Positions 16,091 through 24,621 of a stretch of DNA of 64,000 nt are shown piece after piece. Each line of letters begins with the position of its first letter. Position 1 is the first letter of the stretch. This stretch comes from Rhodospirillales bacterium (GTDB taxonomy: Bacteria > Pseudomonadota > Alphaproteobacteria > Micavibrionales > Micavibrionaceae), in the NCBI GenBank assembly GCA_020638285.1, contig JACKIV010000001.1, positions 186,001-250,000 of the forward strand, read 5' to 3'. The notes below the pieces were generated by a model that had not been told where the DNA came from, made no database searches, and worked only from the letters and a program-made list of their open reading frames with translations. Position numbers and translations under genes: made by a program.

Positions 16091-16888
16091 TTACGCCGCA
16101 AGACCCATTTCTTCGCCGATACGGATGACTGCGCTTTCTTCATCACCCCGGAAAATTGGGGTAATGATTGAACGGTTTACCGCACGCTGAAACTTGCGCT
16201 TGCTGATGCCCGGCATTTCCGCTGTTTCGATCATGGCAATAATAACGAAGTCGTCCCGCCTATGAATCCGGGCCTCTTGCCGTAGCATCACCGCTTCATC
16301 CAGCTTAGTACTGTTGGTAACGAAAAACACCGCAGCGGACTTCCTGCCAGTTGTCTTCGGAACGATGTTTAAGTCTGAAGGGAAGTCGGAAAGTTGTCTA
16401 TCTATCGGCGTATTTTCGTTGAAGGTGGCAAGATTGCTATAGCGTTCCTGAATAGCTGCTATAGCGTCTTCTCTGAATGTCGAGCGCACGACATCCCGCG
16501 TTATCAACTCAATGTCACGAACACGGATCAGGGAAGATAGAAAATCAGTCATGCGTTTCGCCAGTTCATTCTCGTTAAAGTGTTCTGTCTTGATTTCAAA
16601 AGTATCGACATCCCAGAAGGCACCGCCAGTTTGAAGAATGTTCTCCATCAACGTCTTGCGTGTACCGTTCTCAATATCGATCCCTGATGCAATCAGGCGA
16701 GACAGGTAATCGCCGTCATCTTCAATACGGTAGCCGTCTTCATCCTTAACGATGTAAAAGCCAAGCCGATCACCAGAGCGATCTTTGAAAACTGTACTGA
16801 CAGCGTAGCCGCACGGCACCGTGTTCACCGTAATTGATGAACAGAAGGTAGAACATAATGCCTTCTCTAATGCCTGTGCGTTAATCAT
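16091..16888 (-). CDS. DUF1828-like protein, second gene of a two-gene cassette
   Basis: A 265-residue soluble protein. The N-terminal half resembles the DUF1828 family (FKDRSGDRLGFYIVKDEDGYRIEDDGDYLSRLIASGI), with a C-terminal part like the associated DUF1829 (FVTNSTKLDEAVMLRQEA, FVIIAMIETAEMPGISKRKF). Such proteins are common on plasmids, phages and islands, and their biochemical role is unknown to me. The gene starts inside the stop of the upstream 161-residue gene (ATGA, 16885-16888). Base composition is noticeably less GC-rich than uvrB next door, which suggests recent acquisition. It could be part of a toxin-antitoxin or defence-type pair, but that is inference from the gene arrangement only. 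Confidence 0.7.
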   Translation of the reverse strand: MINAQALEKALCSTFCSSITVNTVPCGYAVSTVFKDRSGDRLGFYIVKDEDGYRIEDDGDYLSRLIASGIDIENGTRKTLMENILQTGGAFWDVDTFEIKTEHFNENELAKRMTDFLSSLIRVRDIELITRDVVRSTFREDAIAAIQERYSNLATFNENTPIDRQLSDFPSDLNIVPKTTGRKSAAVFFVTNSTKLDEAVMLRQEARIHRRDDFVIIAMIETAEMPGISKRKFQRAVNRSIITPIFRGDEESAVIRIGEEMGLAA

Positions 16889-17370
16889 ACATCCATTTCA
16901 CTTTGTTCATGTTCTTCCTCAATACGAAAGAACCGCTTGGAAGCTTTCCAGAACGATGCCTTCGTCCACGCATTGGATCGGCGCGTCTGGCTGTCTCCAT
17001 TAGGTATGCGATCCACTTCACTCATTCCACTCGGACCAACAAGTTCCCCGCCATTATCGCAACTAGCGTGAACGTGCAGACCTGGGTGACTGGAATGAAA
17101 CTCGTATCGGCTCACAACTGAGCCACCTTCCTCTTTCCTGAGTATCAAAGTTGCCTTCCAGTCATCCTTCGTCGCATGGCAACGACAAAGAAGAACATAT
17201 TCACGGTTGCCGTTCTTCGCTTTGGCCTTTGCCGAACGCCATTCCCAACCGTTACGTTGGGGATAGGTTTTTGTAAAGCAAGGAGCGTGCCGAGGCGGAA
17301 TATCGTTGCTCTGCCAGTCCGTTACTTCTGTTAACTCTTTCGGTTCTTTGACAAGATGTCTGACCCTCAT
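16885..17370 (-). CDS. Uncharacterised protein with His-rich motif, first gene of the DUF1828-like cassette
   Basis: A 161-residue soluble protein of unrecognised family. The clearest feature is a central strand with regularly spaced histidines, YEFHSSHPGLHVHASC, which could bind metal or form an active site. The C-terminal third is charged (KASKRFFRIEEEHEQ). I take ATG 17370, which has AGGGA about 9-13 bases upstream; a TTG two codons earlier is in frame. It overlaps the DUF1828-like gene by four bases, so the two products are probably made together and may interact. The cassette lies divergently from the HD-domain gene and is bounded by core genes on both sides. Confidence 0.7.
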   Translation of the reverse strand: MRVRHLVKEPKELTEVTDWQSNDIPPRHAPCFTKTYPQRNGWEWRSAKAKAKNGNREYVLLCRCHATKDDWKATLILRKEEGGSVVSRYEFHSSHPGLHVHASCDNGGELVGPSGMSEVDRIPNGDSQTRRSNAWTKASFWKASKRFFRIEEEHEQSEMDV

Positions 17371-17540
17371 CCCCAACGTTCCCTATCGTCTATTGTTCAC
17401 CACAATGACTAATCAATTCTTACCATACAGTGTGATCCAAGGATAGCATCCACTTGTAAATATTTAATATTAACATGTTTTAATCAAACTGGCTTCACGA
17501 CCGTATAAAGTCTAAGCTTCGATTCGTTGCTACGTCAAAG

Positions 17541-17603
17541 CGCGCATATAGGAATAAATTCCTAAAATAGTCCTTGACAACCCGCCTTTTCGCGCGCATA
17601 AAT
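17541..17603 (+). promoter_or_regulatory. Promoter region of the HD-domain gene with repeated motifs
   Basis: A consensus TTGACA (17574-17579) is followed after 18 bases by ATAAAT (17598-17603). CGCGCATA occurs at 17541-17548 and again at 17593-17600, across the predicted -10. AGGAATAAATTCCT (17550-17563) has AGGAAT/ATTCCT arms and lies just upstream of the -35. The layout would suit a dimeric regulator. The region from 17371 to 17648 is AT-rich and holds no gene. Confidence 0.5.
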
Positions 17604-17648
17604 AGGAACATATAAGGAACAACCCTACACGGAAAGGATCTCCGCGCA

Positions 17649-18548
17649 ATGGCATCGACACAATCCCTGAAAATCCGGCTTGAACAGGAAATCCCGGTCA
17701 ATTTTCTCTATGAGCACGATTCAAAGGATTACCCGGTGTTTGAGCTGGATGTCGTCCCGCTCATCACGCATGCGGTGGAGGGGTTGCGCCGTCTGGACAC
17801 GCATCGTCTTTCTGTCAATCCGAACACGGCCTATCTGTTTGCGCCCCATGCACTGGAGGTCGCGCAGGACATGGAGGCTCTGGCCCGGCATCTGGGCGCG
17901 GCGGAGTCTGTCGCCACGGGCCTGTATTATCTGGGGCTTGTTCACGATATCGGAAAGCTGTTTTTGCCTCCCGAGATCTGGGAGACCACCCCTGAAAAAC
18001 CCTCTGGCGCGTTCAAGGCGTTGCGCCGGACTCATGGGCCTTTGGGCGCTGCGTATCTGTCGGGCGATCCTGATTTTCTGGCCCCGCCATATGTCTCGAT
18101 GGATGTTTTGCCCTTTTTAAGAGGCGAAAAACCCTTGGCCGGAATCGTTCCAGGCAATCTGGCCGGACGAGTGCCGGAGCGGATGGATTTTGAAGGTCTT
18201 CTGGACGCTATAAAATCCAGCCCTTTTCGAAATCAGAAAACCGGTTTTCTGCCTCTTGCCGTTACGGCGGCCCTGCGCCATCACGAGATCACCGGAACCG
18301 CGGCTCCGCCGGATCAGCCGGTCTGGCTGAAGCTTCTGGCGGTGTTGGAAGATTTGAGCGGCAACCGAGTTGAACGCCCGCACTTTAATATCCACGGGCG
18401 GGGAACATCCTTGATTCAGGCGTTGGATCATATGCGGGAGGAGGGGCCTGAAACGCATGACCTGATGATTCTGGATCTTATTTCATCGGTCAAAACCGGG
18501 GAGTCCGCGCCTGTTCGTCATTACCCGCACGATCCCGAAATCTCCTGA
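17649..18548 (+). CDS. HD-domain phosphohydrolase-like protein (divergent HD-GYP type)
   Basis: A 299-residue soluble protein. The metal-binding HD core is visible: PHALEVA, then GLVHDIGKLFLP, then RRTHGPLGAAYLSG (matching H-x3-G-x3-L) and ALRHHEITG. This order resembles HD-GYP cyclic-di-GMP phosphodiesterases, but the GYP triplet after the HHE motif is missing (TGTAAPPDQP instead). Activity on cyclic-di-GMP therefore cannot be assumed. About 70 N-terminal residues precede the HD core. It lies just upstream of a tolC-ABC-hlyD secretion set on the same strand. Cyclic-di-GMP commonly controls such adhesin exporters, so a regulatory link is plausible but unproven. Confidence 0.8.
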   Translation: MASTQSLKIRLEQEIPVNFLYEHDSKDYPVFELDVVPLITHAVEGLRRLDTHRLSVNPNTAYLFAPHALEVAQDMEALARHLGAAESVATGLYYLGLVHDIGKLFLPPEIWETTPEKPSGAFKALRRTHGPLGAAYLSGDPDFLAPPYVSMDVLPFLRGEKPLAGIVPGNLAGRVPERMDFEGLLDAIKSSPFRNQKTGFLPLAVTAALRHHEITGTAAPPDQPVWLKLLAVLEDLSGNRVERPHFNIHGRGTSLIQALDHMREEGPETHDLMILDLISSVKTGESAPVRHYPHDPEIS

Positions 18549-18684
18549 TTCCGCAAAGGTCACGCCCCCCTTGCCTTGTGCGGGATTTGCGTTTATCCTT
18601 GGGTCCGTCTTTTTGATTTTCCGGAGCTTTTCCGGGTTCGGCTTTCCTTTGGTTCCTCTTCTTCCCTTCGGGTTCTTTTTGTCT

Positions 18685-20070
18685 ATGGGCTGTTTCCGCA
18701 CAAGATACCTTCCCACGATTCCTGCCTGGATTCTTCTGGGCGGGGTTTTTCTGGCTCCTTTTGCGCGCGCGGAGTCTCTGGAAACGGCCGTTCTGGATGC
18801 GGTCAACCGCCATCCCGGCGTGGAAGCGGCTCTGGCCGGACGGGATGCCGCCATCGAGTCGCAAAACGAGGCCTATTCGGCTTTTTTCCCGGAAGTGCGC
18901 GCCAGTGCCGCCGCCGGGCGCGTTTATGGAGATAACAGCACCAGCCGGGGGCTGAGTACCACGCGCGGCGCAGGGTTTTCCGGTCTGGCGGAGGCAAGTC
19001 TGACGGCTACGCAGCTTCTGTTCGACGCAAATGCCACCCGTAACCGTGTGGAGGCGGCGCAGGCTCGGCGTTCTTCCGCCAATATCAATGTCATAGATGT
19101 ACGTGAAACGGTCGCCTTGCGCGCGGTTCAGGCCTATCTGTCCGTTCTGCGCGCCCGGGATATTCTGGGCATGGCGAATGTCTACCGTGAGAAAATCACG
19201 AATTATATTGGCAAGATAGAATCCCGCGTCAAAGAAGGCGCCTCTGATGCCTCGGAATTGTCTCAGGCGCAGGATCTGGCCATCATGATGGATAATGCGC
19301 TGGCCGGATACCGGGCCGATCTTGAAACGGCGCTGGCTGCATATCAGGAATCTGTGGGCCGGATGCCGGAGGAGCCATTATCCCCGCCGAAAGGTTTGAT
19401 CTCTGCTCTTCCGGCCACGCTGGATGCGGCTTTGGCTCAGGCCCACGCCACCCATCCGATGCTGCGGGCCGCCGGGTATCAGGCTGTTGCTGCATCTCAT
19501 GAGCGGGATGCGGAAAAAAGCGCCCTGTTGCCTGATTTGACCGCCGAAGCTTCATGGTATCGCAAGGATCTGGCCGATGTTATTGGCGGCGAATCGACGG
19601 ATGCACGGGGTCTGGTGCGCATGAACTGGAGCTTTTCCACCGGCGGGGCTGATCTGGCCCGCGTGCGCCGCAAAGACCACGAATACGCAGAAAGCAAGGC
19701 CCGGCGCGATGAAGTGGCCCGTCAGGTTGATCTTGAGGTGCGGCAGGCTTGGGCGAATCTGGAAATGACCCGTAAGCAGGGGACGCTGGCGCGCGCGCGC
19801 GTAGGGCTGAACGAATCGCTTCTGAAAACCTATGAAACGCAGTTCGAGGGCGCCAAGGTCTCCATGCTTCAGATCCTTCAGGCTGAAAACAGCCTGTTCG
19901 GGGCCAGGACTGAAAGCGCAAACGCAGGCTGGCGCGCGATGGCTGCCGGATACGGACTTCTGGCCGGAATGGGCGGCCTTCAGACATCCATGAACATGGT
20001 GGGCGCAAAGGATGATCCCGACCCCAACCCGAAACGCGGATTCGTCGCGCTTGGCCTCAACAAAGAGTGA
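18685..20070 (+). CDS. TolC-family outer membrane channel, first type I secretion set
   Basis: Outer membrane efflux protein of 461 residues forming the exit duct of a type I secretion system. It begins with a signal peptide (MGCFRTRYLPTIPAWILLGG, cleavage likely after FARA). Two OEP repeats follow, with a VNRHPGVEAALAGRDAA helix and a second half starting AQAHATHPMLRAAGYQ. The frame extends upstream to a TTG at 18571, but ATG 18685 gives a proper signal peptide. The 3' end overlaps the ABC transporter start by 59 bases. It is a paralogue of the TolC at 57.3 kb. No clear ribosome site is visible. Confidence 0.93.
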   Translation: MGCFRTRYLPTIPAWILLGGVFLAPFARAESLETAVLDAVNRHPGVEAALAGRDAAIESQNEAYSAFFPEVRASAAAGRVYGDNSTSRGLSTTRGAGFSGLAEASLTATQLLFDANATRNRVEAAQARRSSANINVIDVRETVALRAVQAYLSVLRARDILGMANVYREKITNYIGKIESRVKEGASDASELSQAQDLAIMMDNALAGYRADLETALAAYQESVGRMPEEPLSPPKGLISALPATLDAALAQAHATHPMLRAAGYQAVAASHERDAEKSALLPDLTAEASWYRKDLADVIGGESTDARGLVRMNWSFSTGGADLARVRRKDHEYAESKARRDEVARQVDLEVRQAWANLEMTRKQGTLARARVGLNESLLKTYETQFEGAKVSMLQILQAENSLFGARTESANAGWRAMAAGYGLLAGMGGLQTSMNMVGAKDDPDPNPKRGFVALGLNKE

Positions 20071-22198
20071 CGCTTTGCTGGATTGCCTCGTTTTTCTGAC
20101 CGGGCATTTCGGACATGCCCGATCGGCGGAGGCGATTCGCGCCGGGTTGCCTTACGATTCGCGCGGAATGGGGCCGTCTTTATTTTGCGAGGCGGCCGCG
20201 CGGATTGGATTCAAGACCCGGGTCGTTCAACGTGCTATCGCCGACATTCCGGCCCCTGTCCTGCCCGCTGTTTTGATCTTGAAAGACGACCAGGGAAAAG
20301 ACAGTGCTTGTGTTCTGGTGTCCACAACGCCCGAAATGGCCCGGATTTTTTCGCCGGAGTCTGGAACGCAGCAGGACATTTCTATCAAGGATCTGGAAAA
20401 TTCCTATAGCGGTCATGGGATTTTTATCCATCCCCAGACGGATTTTGCCGACTCTAAGGCTCCGGGCGGCCTGTCCGATCACCATTGGTTCTGGAGCGGG
20501 GTCCGGGAAAACATCCCCCTTTACAGAAAAGTCATTTTGACGGCGATTCTCATCAATTTTTTTGCGCTCGTCTCGCCCTTGTTCATCATGAATGTCTATG
20601 ACCGGGTGATTCCGAACAATGCGCTGGAGACAGGATGGGTTTTAGGGATCGGCGCGCTGGCCGTTTTCTCATTTGACTTTATCATGAGGACCCTTCGTGG
20701 GTATTTCATAGACTTTGCAGGGCATAAAGTCGACATTATCGCGGCGCGTCGGCTGTATGACCAGCTTCTGGACATGAAACTGGCGGCCCGCCCGGCTTCC
20801 AGCGGAGCCTTTGCCAACATGGTGCGGGATTTTGATTCGGTGCGGGACTTTTTCACCTCCGCAACCTTGACCGCACTCGCGGACCTTCCCTTTACCCTTT
20901 TGTTTTTATTGGTTATTGGCCTGATCGGCGGGTGGATTGCGGTTGTGATCGTCGCCCTGATCGCCGTCGTGGTCGCCGCCGGATTTGCGCTTCAGGCTCC
21001 CCTGAAGGCCCTTGTGCGGAAATCCGTTCATTCCTCAGAGGTCAAACACGGCCTTCTGGTCGAAACCATCCAGACGCTCGAGACCGTCAAGGCTATCGGC
21101 GCGGACGGGCGGCTGCGCGCCCGGTACGGCCATCACGTCGGGGACAATGCCCTGTGGAGTCGTCATTCGCGCTTTGTCTCCGCCCTTTCGGGAAACATTG
21201 CAACTTTCGTCCAGCAAGCCGCCTCGATCTTCATCGTTCTGGCCGGAATGTATCTGGTCGCCGATACGAAAATGACCATGGGCGGCCTGATTGCCTGCGT
21301 CATTCTGGGCGGACGGGCCATCGCCCCGATCGGTCAGGTTGCCAATCTCATGACCCGGTATCATCAGGCAATGGGCGCGCTGCGGACCCTGAACGGCATT
21401 ATGTCCCGTCCCGTGGACCGCCCGGCGCAGGCGCGGTTTTTACATCGTCCGGACCTGAAGGGGAAAATTGCTTTTGATCGTGTGTTTTTTTCCTATCCCG
21501 GAAGCGCGCGCGGGGCAGATCGCCGCGTTCTGGACGGCGTGTCGTTCACCATTGAGGCGGGCGAGAAAGTCGGCCTGATCGGGCGGATTGGATCGGGAAA
21601 AAGCACCATCGCACGCCTGATGCTCGGGCTGTACGATCCGGACGAAGGCACGATTCTGGCCGATGATACCGATTACCGCCAGATCGACCCCGCCGACCTG
21701 CGCCGCAACATCGGCTATATCGCGCAGGACGTGGTCTTGTTCAGTGGCACAGTGCGCGACAACATCACCGCCGGGCAGCCGCACGCCCCCGAGGCCGATA
21801 TTCTGGCCGCCGCAAAAGAGGCTGGCGTGCATGATTTTATCGCGGGCCACCCCATGGGCTACGATGCGCCGGTGGGAGAGGGCGGAGCAGGGCTTTCGGG
21901 CGGCCAGAGACAGGCCATCGCGCTTGCCCGCGCCATTCTGGCCCGCCCCCGCATTCTGGTGTGCGACGAGCCCACAAACGCCATGGACATGCAGGCCGAA
22001 GAGGCCTTTATCCGCCACATCCGGGATCAGGCGCGGGACAAGACCCTTATTCTGGTCACGCACCGCCAGCCGCTTTTGACCATCGTGGACCGGCTGATTT
22101 TGCTCGATCAGGGCCGCGTCCTCATGGACGGCCCGCGCGACGCCGTGATTCAGGCTTTAAGCACCGGAAGCCTTACGGTGGAAAGGAGCGGGGGATGA
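20012..22198 (+). CDS. Type I secretion ABC transporter (LapB/RTX type), first set
   Basis: Inner-membrane exporter ATPase, 728 residues. An N-terminal C39-like domain without an evident peptidase triad spans about residues 20-140, followed by five or six membrane helices (FALVSPLFIMNVYDRVIPNN marks the start). The ATPase domain has Walker A GRIGSGKST, signature LSGGQRQAIALARA and Walker B ILVCDEPTNAMD. It is a LapB/HlyB-type transporter that moves unfolded proteins to the outside with HlyD and TolC partners. The start overlaps the tolC end by 59 bases; an in-frame TTG at 20077 just after the tolC stop is the alternative. The stop overlaps the hlyD start (ATGA). Confidence 0.93.
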   Translation: MIPTPTRNADSSRLASTKSDALLDCLVFLTGHFGHARSAEAIRAGLPYDSRGMGPSLFCEAAARIGFKTRVVQRAIADIPAPVLPAVLILKDDQGKDSACVLVSTTPEMARIFSPESGTQQDISIKDLENSYSGHGIFIHPQTDFADSKAPGGLSDHHWFWSGVRENIPLYRKVILTAILINFFALVSPLFIMNVYDRVIPNNALETGWVLGIGALAVFSFDFIMRTLRGYFIDFAGHKVDIIAARRLYDQLLDMKLAARPASSGAFANMVRDFDSVRDFFTSATLTALADLPFTLLFLLVIGLIGGWIAVVIVALIAVVVAAGFALQAPLKALVRKSVHSSEVKHGLLVETIQTLETVKAIGADGRLRARYGHHVGDNALWSRHSRFVSALSGNIATFVQQAASIFIVLAGMYLVADTKMTMGGLIACVILGGRAIAPIGQVANLMTRYHQAMGALRTLNGIMSRPVDRPAQARFLHRPDLKGKIAFDRVFFSYPGSARGADRRVLDGVSFTIEAGEKVGLIGRIGSGKSTIARLMLGLYDPDEGTILADDTDYRQIDPADLRRNIGYIAQDVVLFSGTVRDNITAGQPHAPEADILAAAKEAGVHDFIAGHPMGYDAPVGEGGAGLSGGQRQAIALARAILARPRILVCDEPTNAMDMQAEEAFIRHIRDQARDKTLILVTHRQPLLTIVDRLILLDQGRVLMDGPRDAVIQALSTGSLTVERSGG

Positions 22199-23565
22199 GT
22201 CTCAAGGCGCGGTGGGCCAAGGCCGTTTTATCCTTGTTTCCGGCTCCGCGAGGATATGCGGAAGATATTGATTTTATGGAAGAGATCGACGCAGCGCGCC
22301 ATATGCGTCCGTCTCGCGCCTCCGGGATCTTGCTTGTCTCCATCACAGGGCTGATTGTTTTTTTCTTTCTCTGGGCGGGGCTGTGTGTGATTGACGAACG
22401 CGTGCGTGCCAGCGGTCAGGTGGTCCCCACCCGCGAAATTCAAACCGTTCAGAGTCTTGAGGGCGGCATTCTGGCCGAGCTTCTGGTCGCCGAAGGTGAC
22501 CGCGTCGAAAAGGATCAGGTTTTGCTGCGCATCAGCGATGTTGTCTCCTCGTCCGAGGAAACCAGCGCGCAGGCCCGGTCTTTTGGTCTGAAGGCCAAAC
22601 GCGCGCGGCTGGAGGCCGAAGCCAAGGGAACCGATTTCGTTCCACCCGTTGATATTTCAAAGGAAAACCCGCGGATTGCGGCGAATGAACGGGCCTTGTA
22701 CGAGTCCCGTCAGAGCGAACTGCGCAATGCCCTGTCCATTCTGGACGGAAAAATAGAAGGCGTGACGTCCCGGCTTTCCGAGGTCGAAACGGAGCTGTCC
22801 GCCCTTGCGCAAAGTCGTGGATTGCTCCAGCAGGAGTTGGAGATTACCCGCGAGATGGTCCGCAAAAAAGCCGCGCCGAAACTGGAAGAGATTCGCCTTC
22901 AGCGGGAACTGACGGAAATCACCGGAAAAATATCCTCCGGAAAAGAACGTAAAACCGGGCTTGAGGCCGATCTGCGCAATGCGAAGAAGGAACGTGAGGA
23001 TCAGGGAGATAAATTCCGCTCTCAGGCCTTGGGCGAATTAAACGAAGTCGAATCCCAGATTGCAGGACTCGAGGGCAGTTTGAAATCCATCGGCGACCGG
23101 GTTTACCGGAGCGAGCTGCGCGCGCCCGCCGCCGGAATCGTGAACAAGATTGCCGTTAAAACCATCGGCGGGGTTATCGAACCGGCCCAGCGTCTGGTTG
23201 AAATCGTTCCCGTGGACGACGACCTGAAAATTATCGCGCGCGTCTCGCCCAACGACATTGCCTTTCTGAAACCCGGTCAGGCGGTCAAGGTTCGCGTTTC
23301 CGCTTATGATTCCAGCCGGTACGGGCGCCTGGACGGACATCTGGTGCGCGTGGGCGCCAATTCTGTTTCTGACCGCGAAGGGCATGTTTTCTTTGAAATC
23401 GAAGTCCGTACCGATAAGAATCATCTGGGAACAAAGGACCATCCCCTTCCCATCACGCCGGGTATGCTGGCCGATATCGACGTGATTACGGGCAAGCGGA
23501 CGATTCTTGAGTATCTCGCCAAACCCTTGCTCCGCGCCCGGACCGAGGCCCTGCGGGAGCGGTAG
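22195..23565 (+). CDS. HlyD-family type I secretion adaptor, first set
   Basis: Periplasmic adaptor of 456 residues that bridges the ABC exporter and TolC. It has a short cytoplasmic N-terminus, one membrane helix (about residues 43-65: ILLVSITGLIVFFFLW begins it) and the first lipoyl half (SLEGGILAELLVAEGDRVEKD). Long coiled coils follow (about 130-300), with the second lipoyl half YRSELRAPAAGIVNKI and a C-terminal beta domain ending in ITGKRTILEYLAKPLLRARTEALRER, typical of LapC/HlyD proteins. A strong GGAAAGGAGCG site precedes the ATG, which overlaps the ABC stop. No large secreted substrate is encoded next to this set within the window. Confidence 0.94.
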   Translation: MSLKARWAKAVLSLFPAPRGYAEDIDFMEEIDAARHMRPSRASGILLVSITGLIVFFFLWAGLCVIDERVRASGQVVPTREIQTVQSLEGGILAELLVAEGDRVEKDQVLLRISDVVSSSEETSAQARSFGLKAKRARLEAEAKGTDFVPPVDISKENPRIAANERALYESRQSELRNALSILDGKIEGVTSRLSEVETELSALAQSRGLLQQELEITREMVRKKAAPKLEEIRLQRELTEITGKISSGKERKTGLEADLRNAKKEREDQGDKFRSQALGELNEVESQIAGLEGSLKSIGDRVYRSELRAPAAGIVNKIAVKTIGGVIEPAQRLVEIVPVDDDLKIIARVSPNDIAFLKPGQAVKVRVSAYDSSRYGRLDGHLVRVGANSVSDREGHVFFEIEVRTDKNHLGTKDHPLPITPGMLADIDVITGKRTILEYLAKPLLRARTEALRER

Positions 23566-23589
23566 GGGGGGGGTGCGACATTTTGTCGC
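23565..23589 (+). repeat. Nine-G tract followed by a perfect hairpin after hlyD
   Basis: The hlyD stop TAG runs into nine G residues (23565-23573). Directly after is GCGACA-TTT-TGTCGC (23575-23589), a perfect 6-bp stem. No T-run follows, so this is not a standard intrinsic terminator. The mononucleotide tract may be length-variable, but it lies outside coding sequence. Confidence 0.6.
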
Positions 23590-23651
23590 TTGCTGCTCCT
23601 CGCCAACTCTGTTACCAGACCTTTTCGATCAAGGAAAAAGAGGGTTGAAAT

Positions 23652-24227
23652 ATGGAGACAGTTTACGAAGAGCCTGCTCAGCAGACCACAGGGGAGAGCG
23701 CTGTTTCCGAGGCAGTTCTGCCCGCACCGTCCAAGGACGTACAGGGATATCTTGAGAATCTGGATCTGGGCGTGTTGTTTAATTTTCTTGGCGGCCCGAT
23801 GATGGGTATGCGGATCGTGTCGATGCGGCCCGTTTTTCAAGAGAAAGCCACGGATACGGACATTGAAACGCTGGAGAGGAATCTCGGCGCCTTGCCGGAA
23901 ACGTCGCCGTTCTTTTTTGCGGATCATATGAGAGAGTTCATGAACAGTGCGCTTGCGGCAAGCAAAGCCAGAAAAGAGGCCAAAGAGCGCCGACAACCCT
24001 TCAAAGAGCCGCCCCAGCCTTTTGCGCGGAACTATTGCCGGATGGCGTTTGCTCGTCACGTTTCGGTTTGCGGGAAGGCTCTGACGGACAGTCTGGGTGG
24101 AGGAGAATCAAAGATGGCTCTTTCCATCCTCACCCCGGATGCCCCAACCCCGAGCAGTCGGTCGACCCATATCCTTCATACAGACATGAACGGCTACAGG
24201 CTGGCTCTGGATATTACACCGGCTTGA
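23652..24227 (+). CDS. Uncharacterised soluble protein downstream of the first secretion set
   Basis: A 191-residue protein without signal peptide or membrane helix; no family recognised. The N-terminal 30 residues are acidic and low complexity. The middle contains GVLFNFLGGPMMGMRIV and the helix ALAASKARKEAKERR. Near the end lies RMAFARHVSVCGKAL, and the protein ends GYRLALDITPA. It lies 86 bases after hlyD on the same strand and ends just before a strong bidirectional terminator, so it may be the last gene of the secretion operon. It could be a small substrate or accessory factor, but there is no direct evidence. Start ATG 23652 follows AGGGTTGAAAT, a plausible ribosome site. Confidence 0.65.
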   Translation: METVYEEPAQQTTGESAVSEAVLPAPSKDVQGYLENLDLGVLFNFLGGPMMGMRIVSMRPVFQEKATDTDIETLERNLGALPETSPFFFADHMREFMNSALAASKARKEAKERRQPFKEPPQPFARNYCRMAFARHVSVCGKALTDSLGGGESKMALSILTPDAPTPSSRSTHILHTDMNGYRLALDITPA

Positions 24228-24247
24228 GAGGGATTATCCTGCATATG

Positions 24248-24275
24248 AAAAAGCGCCCCGCAGGGCGCTTTTTTT
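24248..24275. terminator. Bidirectional intrinsic terminator
   Basis: AAAAA-GCGCCC-CGCA-GGGCGC-TTTTTTT: a perfect 6-bp GC stem with A and T runs on both sides. It serves the plus-strand 191-residue gene and minus-strand rpmG, and the rpmG stop codon overlaps its right flank. Confidence 0.9.
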
Positions 24276-24480
24276 ATTTCTTGGACGGGGGCATCTTCTT
24301 TTCTTCGAAGACGACATGCATGCCGCGTTTTCCTGTCTCGGCATTGACGGCCCACGGGTCGTATTTGCGCAGCTTGAGCTTTTCGCCCTGCGCCTTCGGA
24401 TTGCGCTTTTTGTAATAGCGAAAGCCTGTCCCGGCGGAGCTTTCCATGCGAACCTTGAGCGAGTCGCTTTTCTTGGCCAT
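24274..24480 (-). CDS. rpmG: Ribosomal protein bL33
   Basis: Large-subunit ribosomal protein L33, 68 residues. It starts MAKKSDSLKVRMESSAGTGF and contains the typical YYKKRNPKA and KLRKYDPWAV blocks. It is longer than the common 55-residue form because of a NAETGKRG insertion and a basic tail (EEKKMPPSKK). No CxxC zinc pairs are present, so this is the zinc-free type. ATG 24480 is chosen over an in-frame ATG three codons upstream because the family starts at MAK. It is a single-gene unit that ends in the shared terminator. Confidence 0.95.
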   Translation of the reverse strand: MAKKSDSLKVRMESSAGTGFRYYKKRNPKAQGEKLKLRKYDPWAVNAETGKRGMHVVFEEKKMPPSKK

Positions 24481-24621
24481 GTCGTTCAATCCTGCTTTTT
24501 ATAAGAAATCGTGAGGGACTATACGAATTTGGGGGCCAATGTCAAGCCCCGGTTTAACCAAAGGGTTCCCGCCCTGATTTTTCGTCTGGTGAAAGGCTCC
24601 GGGCCCGGTTATGATGGGGCC

